A DNA stretch of 64,000 nt from Actinomycetota bacterium. Its GTDB lineage: Bacteria; Actinomycetota; Acidimicrobiia; Acidimicrobiales; JAMCPD01. The stretch covers positions 1 to 64,000 of the forward strand of contig JAMCPD010000020.1 of NCBI GenBank assembly GCA_023379935.1, written 5' to 3'. Below, piece by piece: positions 18,723-27,047 of the stretch (the first letter of the stretch is position 1; every line of letters begins with the position of its first letter). Under the pieces are notes generated by a model. That model did no database searches. It was given only the letters and a program-made list of their open reading frames with translations, and was not told the origin of the DNA. The translations under genes and the position numbers were made by a program.

Positions 18723-19850
18723 TCAGCTGGACTGGGTGAAGCTGGCTACGTTCGGCACTTCTCCGGCGGTTGCCATTTCGGAAATCTGGGCGGTTTGTTG
18801 TTTTAAATAGGCATTCAAGAAATCGGTGGTTACCTGCCCGACAACTGATTCTGCTTGAGTTTGGGTGGTGTAAGGGGAGTAATGACCTGCATTTAGCAGT
18901 TCCAGTAGGTATTTTGTGCCCGGATCCTCTTGGTATAGCTGGTTTGTAAATACAGGAGGGTTGATCTCGTCTTCCATCCCTTGCACCGCAAGCAAGGGCA
19001 CAGGGGATGGCACATAGTATGAGCCGCTGCCTAAGTTAAGCTCTTGTCCCGACATTATTATGGCAGCCTTGATAAGGGAATCACTGCAGCATGTGTCGTA
19101 TGTGATGGCCATGGCGGTTTCCGCCCCGTCAGAGTGCCCCGCAACCGCTATTTCGGAAGGATTGATAAGGTTATACAAGAGGTTTGAAGGTGTAGAGTTT
19201 ATTTTGAGGAGGCTTTGGATGACAAACGATATGTCGTAAGGTTGGTTCACAATATCATTTTCATAAGGACCGCCAGGCGTATTCGGGTTGGTAAGGGGGA
19301 AAACCACCCCCGCTACCACATAGCCAGCTCTTGCCCAAGTCCGTAACAGGTGAGCATAGTCGTTTGGTACAAGGTCATACCCTGGGGCAAATACGACCAA
19401 GGGGTAGCCACCCTTTATATGCTCGGGTTTGGCACCTTGGTTATCTCCCGCACCGGGACTGCCGACTGCCGGGTAACGTATATAAGTGACTATCACTCTG
19501 GGCTCAGGGTTACCGGTTGAAGTATGAGGTGGGTATATCAAGCGATTTTCCGTGAAGTTCATTACGGACAGTCCCACGGCAAAAGGACCATTTGGATTAA
19601 TCGGCGCCGTGCTAGTCGTTGTTGTTGGCGCAGTAGTTGACGAAGATGATATGGGCATTGATGGTTTAGTGGTGCCGCCTACAGTGTTGAAAACATTCTT
19701 ATAGTGCACAAGCAGTATAGTAAGTCCTATCAGAACTATAAGCAGTAGAAAACTGAACGAACGCAAAAGCCTTACCGGTCGTGAAGGGTATACCTTCTGT
19801 TTTTTGGTTGGCTTTTTACTTTTATCGCCTGCTTTACGACTTTTATTCAC
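18723..19850 (-). CDS. Membrane-anchored alpha/beta hydrolase (dienelactone hydrolase/lipase-like)
   Basis: 375 residues. A basic N-terminus and one membrane segment (about residues 29-48, FSFLLLIVLIGLTILLVHY) are followed by a Ser/Thr-rich linker and an extracytoplasmic alpha/beta-hydrolase domain. The nucleophile elbow is GHSDGAETAM, with PLVVFAPGYDL before it; a late His in NAGHYSPYT completes a plausible triad. The substrate is unknown; the fold resembles PAF-acetylhydrolase/chlorophyllase-like enzymes. It is transcribed alone, divergent from the gene at 20021. Confidence 0.8.
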   Translation of the reverse strand: MNKSRKAGDKSKKPTKKQKVYPSRPVRLLRSFSFLLLIVLIGLTILLVHYKNVFNTVGGTTKPSMPISSSSTTAPTTTTSTAPINPNGPFAVGLSVMNFTENRLIYPPHTSTGNPEPRVIVTYIRYPAVGSPGAGDNQGAKPEHIKGGYPLVVFAPGYDLVPNDYAHLLRTWARAGYVVAGVVFPLTNPNTPGGPYENDIVNQPYDISFVIQSLLKINSTPSNLLYNLINPSEIAVAGHSDGAETAMAITYDTCCSDSLIKAAIIMSGQELNLGSGSYYVPSPVPLLAVQGMEDEINPPVFTNQLYQEDPGTKYLLELLNAGHYSPYTTQTQAESVVGQVTTDFLNAYLKQQTAQISEMATAGEVPNVASFTQSS

Positions 19851-20020
19851 TTTTTATAGGTTATCAAACAGCTGGCGGGTTGTTGTGGTTACATTGGATA
19901 TACAACAAAAATGCCCTTGTTAAATTTGCGAAACTTGGTACAAATATAGAAGACTAGTGACAACAAACAGTTAGGATACCGACTGGACAACAGTTGGAGT
20001 AAAAAAAGGAGTGTAAAACA

Positions 20021-20371
20021 ATGGCTGGTCTTTCAGCTATAGGTATAATAGTCTACTTAGCGGTAGTTGTCTTTTATATAGCTACTCTGTGGCGCATATT
20101 TGAAAAAGCCAACGAACCGGGTTGGGCTGCTATCATACCTATTTATAATACCTATATTCTTCTAAAAATAGTTAATCGTCCTGGATGGTGGCTTATATTA
20201 TTATTCATTCCAGTTGTCGATATTGTAGTTTGGATTATCGTAACTAATGATCTGTCGAAAAGTTTCAATCATGGCACAGGATTTACATTTGGGCTACTGC
20301 TTCTTGGCTTTATTTTCTATCCGATGTTGGCATTTGGCGAATCTCAATATACCAACATTGCCACCGCTTAG
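20021..20371 (+). CDS. Small multi-pass membrane protein (DUF5684-like)
   Basis: 116 residues with three to four hydrophobic segments: IGIIVYLAVVVFYIATLWRI, the amphipathic PGWAAIIPIYNTYILLKI, GWWLILLFIPVVDIVVWII, and TFGLLLLGFIFYPMLAFG. The pattern EPGWAAIIPIYN...RPGWW is characteristic of DUF5684 membrane proteins, often annotated as signal-peptidase-I-adjacent; no catalytic residue is evident. A good Shine-Dalgarno (AAAGGAG) precedes the ATG. Function unknown. Confidence 0.75.
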   Translation: MAGLSAIGIIVYLAVVVFYIATLWRIFEKANEPGWAAIIPIYNTYILLKIVNRPGWWLILLFIPVVDIVVWIIVTNDLSKSFNHGTGFTFGLLLLGFIFYPMLAFGESQYTNIATA

Positions 20372-20429
20372 ATTGGGAAAGTTTGCTCAATGAAGTGTAG
20401 GCAACTGATCCAGCGTCTAAACTCAATGC

Positions 20430-21200
20430 GTGGATAAAAACAACAAAAATCACGAAACCCCAAAACCAACCGCCTTTTTGTCCTCAGCGAAATCATTGTC
20501 AAAGTCTATCGGCATTGCTCACCAGCGGAGGGTGTGGTCAAGGCGTTCGGAGTCGTGGGATCATGGAGACTTTCCAGGTATTGACAAGTTGGTGGAACAG
20601 GTATTAAAGCTGGCGTGTCCGCAGTTAGATATGGTGGCAGTGGACTTAGGCTGTGGAAGCGGGCGCCTGAGCATTGCGTTGGCGCCCTTGGTATCACGAG
20701 TGATTGGAGTTGATGTCAGTTCAGCAATGTTGGATAGGTTGAACGAAAAAGCTCTGGAACAGGGAGTAGGTAACCTGGAGACTAGGTTGGCGGCAATTGA
20801 AGACCTATCCTTTCAGTCTGGCAGTATCAGTTTGGTGGTTTCAAGTTATGCTCTCCACCACCTTAGGGATGACGATAAACAACGGTTGGTTAAAGAAGCT
20901 GTTAGATGGTTACGGCCCGGCGGGCGCCTTGTGATAGGAGATATGATGCTTGGCAGAGGAGCAAGCAGGAAAGATCGCGAGATTATTGCTTCAAAAGCAG
21001 CAGCTTTTTTGAAAAAAGGTCCTGGTGGATGGTGGAGACTTGTGAAGAATGCCGGACGCTTTCTGTTTCGGTTTCAAGAACGGCCGATATCCGCGGATGC
21101 TTGGGTGAGACTGTTCAAGGAGAATGGTTTGGTCGATGTCCAGTCACATCCTGTTGTTGCTGAGGCCTGCGTGGTTTGCGGGAAGGTGCCAACCGGTTGA
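20430..21200 (+). CDS. Class I SAM-dependent methyltransferase
   Basis: 256 residues. Rossmann-type methyltransferase with motif I VDLGCGSGRLSIALAP, motif II IGVDVSSAMLD, motif IV LVVSSYALHHLRDDDK and post-motif WLRPGGRLVIGDMM. This is the UbiE/type-11 group; the substrate cannot be read from sequence. The indicated start falls inside a polar N-terminus; a start at a later codon is possible. It converges with the exporter gene, 2 bp between stops. Confidence 0.85.
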   Translation: MDKNNKNHETPKPTAFLSSAKSLSKSIGIAHQRRVWSRRSESWDHGDFPGIDKLVEQVLKLACPQLDMVAVDLGCGSGRLSIALAPLVSRVIGVDVSSAMLDRLNEKALEQGVGNLETRLAAIEDLSFQSGSISLVVSSYALHHLRDDDKQRLVKEAVRWLRPGGRLVIGDMMLGRGASRKDREIIASKAAAFLKKGPGGWWRLVKNAGRFLFRFQERPISADAWVRLFKENGLVDVQSHPVVAEACVVCGKVPTG

Positions 21201-21202
21201 TT

Positions 21203-22651
21203 TCAAGTGAACCTTATTTTACTGCTGAAACTTCTTGAGGCAGACAAGATGCCGGCGATGACGAGAAACACCATGCAACCATAAAAAGCGGAGTTCAGCC
21301 CATGGGTGAAAGGTGTAGACAGATCCTTGGAGAGATGGGTAGTGCCCACGAATATGGCAAATGCTAATCCCTTTGATATGGTTTCAGCAGATATCAACAA
21401 AGCTACCGAGAACGACATTACCATTCCAATATTTGAAAATGTCCGCAGCATTCCTGAAGCTATGCCGAACGATTCCGATGGCGAGGCTTTCATAACAGCG
21501 GAGTTGTTGGATGGGAAAAACAGTCCGCCGCCAATGCCGACCAGAGAGCTTCCCACTACAACAACAAATAAAGGAGTGCCAATATGTAACTGGGCATAGA
21601 CCAATAGTCCAACAGCTTGCAGACCCAACCCAACAGTCGCGGGAATGACGGGACCTATGCGATCAACCAACCGTCCCCCCATTGGAGCTATGAACATTGT
21701 AAGCAGATAGCCGGGAACCAGTAAAAGCGAGGCATCCATGGGTGTTAGTTGGCGCACCCCCTGTAAGTACATGAGGACCAGAAAGAGGACTGCAAAGTTT
21801 GCCAGTCCCTGAAAAAAGCTGGCAAGGAGCGAAGGGGTCATGGTTGGTATCTTGAATAGAGACAGATGCAGCATCGGCTCAGACAGTACTCTCTCAAACA
21901 GGACAAACGCTCCGATCGAGATTGCACCACCTATGAATAGCAACAGAATTGTCAGGTTGAACGAGGAAGAGGAGGTGGTCATCTTAGTCATAGCCCAAAG
22001 CAGGCAGAATAGCCCGACACCCAAAGTTATCATTCCTCCCCAATCAATTGAGTGAGAGCGCTGTTCGACTTTATCATGCAGTATTCGTATTGACAGCGCT
22101 ATTACAGCTATGCCGATCGGAACGTTAATCCAAAATATCCACCGCCATGAGATATAGGTTATTATCACACCTCCTATCAGTATTCCCAATATGGAGCCGA
22201 TCGTCCACCCCATAGCTAAAAAGCCGTATGCCCGTCCGCGTTTTTGGATGGGGAATGTGTCCGCAATGATAGCGGAACTGTTTGCGGATACCAGTGCTCC
22301 CCCAATACCTTGAATAATTCTGAATAAGATAAGGAAACCTACTCCCCAAGACAGCGCACAGAGAAATGAAGCGGCAATGAAGATAATAAAACCAGTTTGA
22401 TATATTCGCACTCGCCCAAACATATCCCCAAGTCGCCCTACCTGGGCAGCCAAGATAGTTACAACAAGCAGATAGCCAATGATGACCCAAATAATTGTCG
22501 TTACCCCCGTTTGAAGAGCACGTTCAATGGTCGGTAGTGCCAGCACTACGATAGTGGTGTCAATGGCTACCATGAGTACTCCGGTCATAATGATCGCAAG
22601 AACCATGCCGGGGTGGGATGTCTGAACAGAGGCGGATTGTTTACTTTTCAT
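21203..22651 (-). CDS. MFS transporter, DHA2 family (drug efflux-like)
   Basis: 482 residues, strongly hydrophobic throughout with about 14 predicted membrane spans, the DHA2 topology. Typical marks are MVAIDTTIVVLALPTIERAL in helix 1 (motif D1), QVGRLGDMFGRVRIYQTG (motif A between helices 2 and 3), and IIQGIGGALVSANSSAIIADTFP (motif B/C area). Such proteins export drugs or metabolites by proton antiport. There is no adjacent regulator gene. A short A+T-rich gap with the luciferase-like gene lies upstream. Confidence 0.88.
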   Translation of the reverse strand: MKSKQSASVQTSHPGMVLAIIMTGVLMVAIDTTIVVLALPTIERALQTGVTTIIWVIIGYLLVVTILAAQVGRLGDMFGRVRIYQTGFIIFIAASFLCALSWGVGFLILFRIIQGIGGALVSANSSAIIADTFPIQKRGRAYGFLAMGWTIGSILGILIGGVIITYISWRWIFWINVPIGIAVIALSIRILHDKVEQRSHSIDWGGMITLGVGLFCLLWAMTKMTTSSSSFNLTILLLFIGGAISIGAFVLFERVLSEPMLHLSLFKIPTMTPSLLASFFQGLANFAVLFLVLMYLQGVRQLTPMDASLLLVPGYLLTMFIAPMGGRLVDRIGPVIPATVGLGLQAVGLLVYAQLHIGTPLFVVVVGSSLVGIGGGLFFPSNNSAVMKASPSESFGIASGMLRTFSNIGMVMSFSVALLISAETISKGLAFAIFVGTTHLSKDLSTPFTHGLNSAFYGCMVFLVIAGILSASRSFSSKIRFT

Positions 22652-22717
22652 TGTTACCTTTCATAATATGTTTATTATCTACTATAGCCGGATTGCCTTG
22701 AACTATTACAGCAGGAT

Positions 22718-23740
22718 TCAATGCGATAGTTTTAACAGTTTTTCAAGTGCCTCGGCGGCCATAATTATTGGTTCTAAGCGATAGACATTGTGAATGGAGA
22801 ATATCATTCCGTCCAGCCCCGTCGCCAAGTACTCTGCTACTTGTTCACTAACCTGATTTAGATCACCGGCTATTAAAGTTCCAGAGGTTTGTTGTGGCGG
22901 TACTCCTCGATCAGCTGCTTGGGCAATCAGTTTGGTACTTTCTCGCTTTGCATCAGCATTGGTATCCGCTATAACCAGTACTCCAAGTCGGGTCTTGGTT
23001 ATTTCACTCGGATCCCTTGCCACTTGCTCGCAGTGGTGATTCAAGACGCTCAGTTTGTGAGCGATAGTTGGAACATCTCCAAACAGGTTGCATGCATTTG
23101 CATATTTAGCCACCAGTTTTAAGGTTTTTCTTTCTCCGCTTCCGCCTATCAGGATTGGGGGACCCCCGGGGCGCAAAGGTTGTGGCAGATTCATGGCATC
23201 AACCAACCGGTAGTGATTACCGAGAAAAGTAGTGGATGGCGATTTAAACATAGAGCGACAGATTTGCAAGGCTTCTTCCAACATCTCAAACCTTTGCTTT
23301 ACAGGAGGAAAGGCGATACCCATGCTTTCATGTTCTTGTTGGTTCCAGGCAGCCCCAATTCCAAGTATGGCTCTTCCTGACGAAATTACATCCAGCGTTG
23401 TTACGGTTTTTGCCACCAAGGCGGGGTTTCTGTGTGTGACACCTGTGACCAATGCACCGAGATTGATTGATTTAGTATGTGGTACAAGCGCGCTAAGTAA
23501 GGTATACGCCTCCATCATAGGGTCAGTACTGGGACCCACCATCGGTATTTGTTGAAAATGATCCATAACCCATATTGAATCAAACCCTGTTTCTTCAGCA
23601 GTTTTGGCTATTTTGACAATCCTGTCAAACAACTGGCTGTCGGAGACATTGCTGTATGTAAAGTTTGGTATCTGCAGTCCGAGGCGGGTCAAAGGTTTTG
23701 GGGATTGGGCGGTTTTTGGAGATGTTGTAGGTTCAGCCAT
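22718..23740 (-). CDS. LLM-class F420-dependent oxidoreductase
   Basis: 340 residues of the luciferase-like monooxygenase fold: LGLQIPNFTY, GFDSIWVMDHFQQIPMVG, NLGALVTGVTHRNPALVAKTVTTLDVISSGRAILGIGAAW, and GGPPILIGGSGERKTLKLVAKYAN. The N-terminal and GIGAAWN features match the F420-using subgroup; an F420:NADP reductase at 25164 supports the cofactor. Substrate unknown. It is divergent from 23810 across a 69-bp A+T-rich gap and co-directional with the exporter. Confidence 0.87.
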   Translation of the reverse strand: MAEPTTSPKTAQSPKPLTRLGLQIPNFTYSNVSDSQLFDRIVKIAKTAEETGFDSIWVMDHFQQIPMVGPSTDPMMEAYTLLSALVPHTKSINLGALVTGVTHRNPALVAKTVTTLDVISSGRAILGIGAAWNQQEHESMGIAFPPVKQRFEMLEEALQICRSMFKSPSTTFLGNHYRLVDAMNLPQPLRPGGPPILIGGSGERKTLKLVAKYANACNLFGDVPTIAHKLSVLNHHCEQVARDPSEITKTRLGVLVIADTNADAKRESTKLIAQAADRGVPPQQTSGTLIAGDLNQVSEQVAEYLATGLDGMIFSIHNVYRLEPIIMAAEALEKLLKLSH

Positions 23741-23809
23741 ATTATAAAAAAAGTATACTATTTTATTTTGACTATTGACTTACAACTAAAAATATGATAA
23801 AGTTGATCT

Positions 23810-24325
23810 ATGAAGTCATATATAATAAAACTGTTCTCCTTTCCGAGTTCGGTAAATGAAGTGGCATCGCGTGTGGTAGCGGGATGTGTTGCAGCACTGT
23901 CTCTTGGGGCGGTTTTTCTGGCGCAGCCTTGGATAGTTATCCTACTTGCTTATGGGTTTTGGGCTCGCGTCCTTACCGGCCCGTCTCTTAGCCCGCTTGC
24001 CCAGCTTGCGTTGCGTGTAGTGTCACCCAGGATAACTTCACATCCGCGTCTTGTCCCCGGTCCTCCGAAACGTTTTGCGCAAGGAATCGGCGTCGTCTTT
24101 TCAAGTTTAGCTTTGTTGTCATACTACGGGCTTGGGTCAAGGCCGCTTACTTGGACACTGCTCATTTTACTTGGGTGTGCTGCTTTTTTGGAGGCTGCTT
24201 TTGCCTATTGCCTTGGTTGCAAAATCTTCGGTTTTTTGATGAGGCATGGGTTTGTTCCTGAAAAAGTTTGTGAGGAATGTGCCGATCTTAGCTCACGTTA
24301 TGCCGGTCATGCTCCCATGGCATGA
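23810..24325 (+). CDS. DUF4395 membrane protein
   Basis: 171 residues. DUF4395 features: an N-terminal VNEVASRVVAGCVAALSLGAVFL helix, a second membrane helix, the central FWARVLTGPSLSPLAQLALRVVSPRI, FAQGIGVVFSSLALL, and a C-terminal CLGCKIFGFLMRHG. The paired cysteines (CLGC) near the end are typical of the family, which is often found near thioredoxin-like or sulfurtransferase genes; none is adjacent here. Its 3' end overlaps the 3' end of fabI on the other strand by 19 bp. Confidence 0.8.
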   Translation: MKSYIIKLFSFPSSVNEVASRVVAGCVAALSLGAVFLAQPWIVILLAYGFWARVLTGPSLSPLAQLALRVVSPRITSHPRLVPGPPKRFAQGIGVVFSSLALLSYYGLGSRPLTWTLLILLGCAAFLEAAFAYCLGCKIFGFLMRHGFVPEKVCEECADLSSRYAGHAPMA

Positions 24326-25098
24326 AATCCACCATCGACATGGATAATTTCGCCTGTGGTTGCAGGGAATAGATCTGAAAACAGTGCAACACAAGCACGC
24401 GCTACCGCTTCGGTTGCTGTTTGTGTGTCCCAGACAAGTGGTGAACGGGCTTGCCATATATCGTCTAAGTTTTCAAAACCCGGAATCCCTTTAGCCGCCA
24501 TTGTTTTTACCGGGCCGGCAGCCACTAAGTTAACTCGGATACGGTCTTTACCCAGATCACGGGCAAGGTAACGGGCCAAGGATTCCAGAGAGGCTTTCGC
24601 CACCCCCATCCAGTCGTATATAGGCCAGGCTATTTGAGAATCAAAGTCCAAGCCTACTATCGATGCGCTGTTAGCGGCGCGAAGAAGAGGTAAAAAGGCT
24701 TCTACTAAGGCCTTTAGGGAGTATGCTGAAATATGTAGAGCTTGAGATACCCCATCCCAGTTTGCCTTCATAATGTCTCCGCCGAGACATTCTGAGGGAG
24801 CAAATGCAATAGCATGCAGTATCCCGTCAAGACATTCCCACTGTTTTTGAATTTGATCTGCGCACTCTTGCAGTTGTTCTGGTTTGGTTACATCCAGTTC
24901 GAGAACCTGAAGAGGCTTGTTGCCATTCATCAACCTCTTCGCGCTGCGTTTTGTAATAGATAAACCTCTTCCGGCACCGCTCAACACTATCTCGGCACCT
25001 TCTTGTTGGGCCAGCTTAGCTACGCCAAAAGCTAAAGACGCATCTGTGAGCACACCTGTTATAAGTAAACGCTTTCCATCTAAAAGGTTCATAAGCAA
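24307..25098 (-). CDS. fabI: Enoyl-ACP reductase (FabI/InhA-type)
   Basis: 263 residues, short-chain dehydrogenase fold. N-terminal LLDGKRLLITGVLTDASLAFGVAKLAQQEGAEIVLSG matches InhA-type enzymes (the GVLTDxSIAF motif). The catalytic Tyr/Lys are in YDWMGVAKASLESLARYLARDLG, and IHVDGGFHAMGA ends the protein. It reduces the enoyl-ACP double bond with NADH in fatty acid elongation. Two starts, 25098 and 25092, are possible (MLM). It is divergent from the F420 reductase gene. Confidence 0.92.
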   Translation of the reverse strand: MLMNLLDGKRLLITGVLTDASLAFGVAKLAQQEGAEIVLSGAGRGLSITKRSAKRLMNGNKPLQVLELDVTKPEQLQECADQIQKQWECLDGILHAIAFAPSECLGGDIMKANWDGVSQALHISAYSLKALVEAFLPLLRAANSASIVGLDFDSQIAWPIYDWMGVAKASLESLARYLARDLGKDRIRVNLVAAGPVKTMAAKGIPGFENLDDIWQARSPLVWDTQTATEAVARACVALFSDLFPATTGEIIHVDGGFHAMGA

Positions 25099-25163
25099 GT
25101 TTTTTGCTGTTTTTGTAGCATTGGAGTCGGTTGCATTACTATTAGAGGATAGTATATAGAACT

Positions 25164-25844
25164 ATGATAACACAAATATCCAACGTTGGAATTTTGGGAG
25201 GAACAGGTCCCGCCGGACGCGGTTTGGCTTTGCGGATTGCTTTAGCCGGTATTCCGGTTGTGTTGGGGTCTCGTTCCGCAGAAAAGGCCCAAGGAGTCGT
25301 AGGTGAGATGTTAAAATCGTGGAGTGAATTCGAACTTGCGATAACCGGTGCCGACAACCCTACTGCCGCACTTGGGGAGGTTGTTGTAGTGGCAACACCC
25401 TGGGAGTCAGCTGCATACACCGTCGGAGCACTTAGACAACAGCTGAACGGTAAGGTTGTTGTATGTATGGCAAATGCTTTGGCAAAGGTAGGCACACCCG
25501 GGGGCGGCTCAGAAATACAGGCCCTCGGTGTATCTGAGGGGTCAATCGCTAATGCTGTCCAAGGTGGGTTACCGGAATCTAAGGTAGTCGGAGCGTTTCA
25601 TCACCTCCCTGCTGAAGGGTTGGTCAAGTTAGATGCTCCGCTGGACTCCGATGTCCTGCTCTGTTCTGATCATTTAGATGCCATAGAAGTTGTTGAGGGG
25701 CTGGTGGAAAAGATACCGGGACTTAGGCCTCTTCGCGCGGGAAGTCTGGCGCAATCAGCTGCCATAGAAGCTTTTACCGCTGTGCTGGTAGCTTTGAACA
25801 GAAACTATAAGGCATACACCGCACTTAGAATAACAGGAATATGA
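25164..25844 (+). CDS. npdG: F420H2:NADP+ oxidoreductase (NpdG/Fno)
   Basis: 226 residues. The N-terminal dinucleotide-binding ISNVGILGGTGPAGRGLALRIALAGIPVVLGSRS is the NpdG signature. VVVATPWES, VCMANALA and the later VVGAFHHLPAE follow. The enzyme moves hydride between F420H2 and NADP, supplying F420-dependent oxidoreductases such as the one at 22718. The region before the ATG is a 65-bp divergent gap shared with fabI. Confidence 0.88.
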   Translation: MITQISNVGILGGTGPAGRGLALRIALAGIPVVLGSRSAEKAQGVVGEMLKSWSEFELAITGADNPTAALGEVVVVATPWESAAYTVGALRQQLNGKVVVCMANALAKVGTPGGGSEIQALGVSEGSIANAVQGGLPESKVVGAFHHLPAEGLVKLDAPLDSDVLLCSDHLDAIEVVEGLVEKIPGLRPLRAGSLAQSAAIEAFTAVLVALNRNYKAYTALRITGI

Positions 25845-25899
25845 CAGAATGGGAATATCAAGACAAGAGGACGGTTGGCAATGTGTTTGGGCATAGGCA

Positions 25900-27045
25900 A
25901 TGCGGCTGTTTGATACTGCTCGCCAAGCTGTAGTTCCGTTTGAACCGCATACTCCGGTGGTTACAATGTATACGTGTGGCATTACTCCTTATGATGCAGC
26001 ACATATGGGGCATGCGGCGGTTTATATAATCTATGACGTCTTACAAAGGCGTCTCTACGACATGGGTTTCAAGGTTCAATGCGTGCGCAACATAACCGAT
26101 GTTGATGATGATATTCTTGCAAAGTCTCGTGAATTGGGTGTTCATTATCTGGACTTAGCGGCTGAAGAAATAGCGCGTTTTGATGCAGATATGTCTGCTT
26201 TAGGTCTGCTGCCCCCTTTTTCTGAACCGAGAGCGACATCCGCCATTCCTGACATATTAGGATTTATCGGGATGGTATTAGATTCGGGCCATGCTTACTA
26301 TTCCGACGGGGGTGTTTATTTTGATGTTTCCTCCTTTTCCCGCTTTGGGCAGATAAGCCATTTGGACAGGGACGAAATGCTTCGTCTTGCCGAGGAAAGA
26401 GGCGGACATATCGACGATCCGGCTAAAAGAGACCCCCTTGACTTCGTACTATGGCAGCCTTCACGCCAAGATGAGCCTTCGTGGGACTCTTTATGGGGGA
26501 AGGGAAGGCCGGGGTGGCACATAGAATGTTCTGCCCTTGCTTTGAGGGAGTTGGGCAAGACTATAGATCTGCATGGAGGTGGTCAAGACTTGATCTTTCC
26601 TCATCATGAATGCGAAACCGCACAATCGGAGGCGGCAACCGGTGAGGAGTTTGTACGTCACTGGATGCATATAGGTATGGTGCATTTTGAGGGTGAAAAG
26701 ATGTCAAAATCTCTCGGAAATCTGGTTTTTATACATGACTTATTAAAAGATTGGGATCCGGATGTGATTCGCCTTGAGATACTGTCTCATCACTATAGAT
26801 CCAACTGGGAATGGGACACCAATCAACTGGAGGTTGCCCGGGCTCGTTATATGGCTTGGAATGTGCCGGGCGCTAAGGCAGATACCGGCGATGATACTTT
26901 AAACGAGGTGCGCAGTTGTTTGGATGATGACTTGAATACACCGGAGGCGCTCCTAGTACTCGATGAAGCGGCCAAAAAAGGTTATGACATTTCCAAAGCA
27001 GTAGCGTTGTTAGGATTTATATTTCACGATAGTGTTGGTGATTAA
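25900..27045 (+). CDS. mshC: Cysteine:glucosaminyl-inositol ligase-like protein (MshC), CysRS homologue
   Basis: 381 residues, shorter than CysRS (~460) and close to MshC. The entry motif is YTCGITPYDAAHMGHAAVY, the MshC form (GITPYDA) rather than the CysRS form (GPTVYD). Zinc ligands are visible in CGI, ECSALALRELG and HHECE. The KMSKS loop is EKMSKSLGNLVF; then DPDVIRLEILSHHYRSNWEWD, also MshC-like. MshC ligates cysteine to GlcN-inositol in mycothiol synthesis. No other mycothiol gene is in the window, so a truncated CysRS paralogue remains possible. thrS follows 2 bp later. Confidence 0.75.
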   Translation: MRLFDTARQAVVPFEPHTPVVTMYTCGITPYDAAHMGHAAVYIIYDVLQRRLYDMGFKVQCVRNITDVDDDILAKSRELGVHYLDLAAEEIARFDADMSALGLLPPFSEPRATSAIPDILGFIGMVLDSGHAYYSDGGVYFDVSSFSRFGQISHLDRDEMLRLAEERGGHIDDPAKRDPLDFVLWQPSRQDEPSWDSLWGKGRPGWHIECSALALRELGKTIDLHGGGQDLIFPHHECETAQSEAATGEEFVRHWMHIGMVHFEGEKMSKSLGNLVFIHDLLKDWDPDVIRLEILSHHYRSNWEWDTNQLEVARARYMAWNVPGAKADTGDDTLNEVRSCLDDDLNTPEALLVLDEAAKKGYDISKAVALLGFIFHDSVGD

Positions 27046-27047
27046 TT

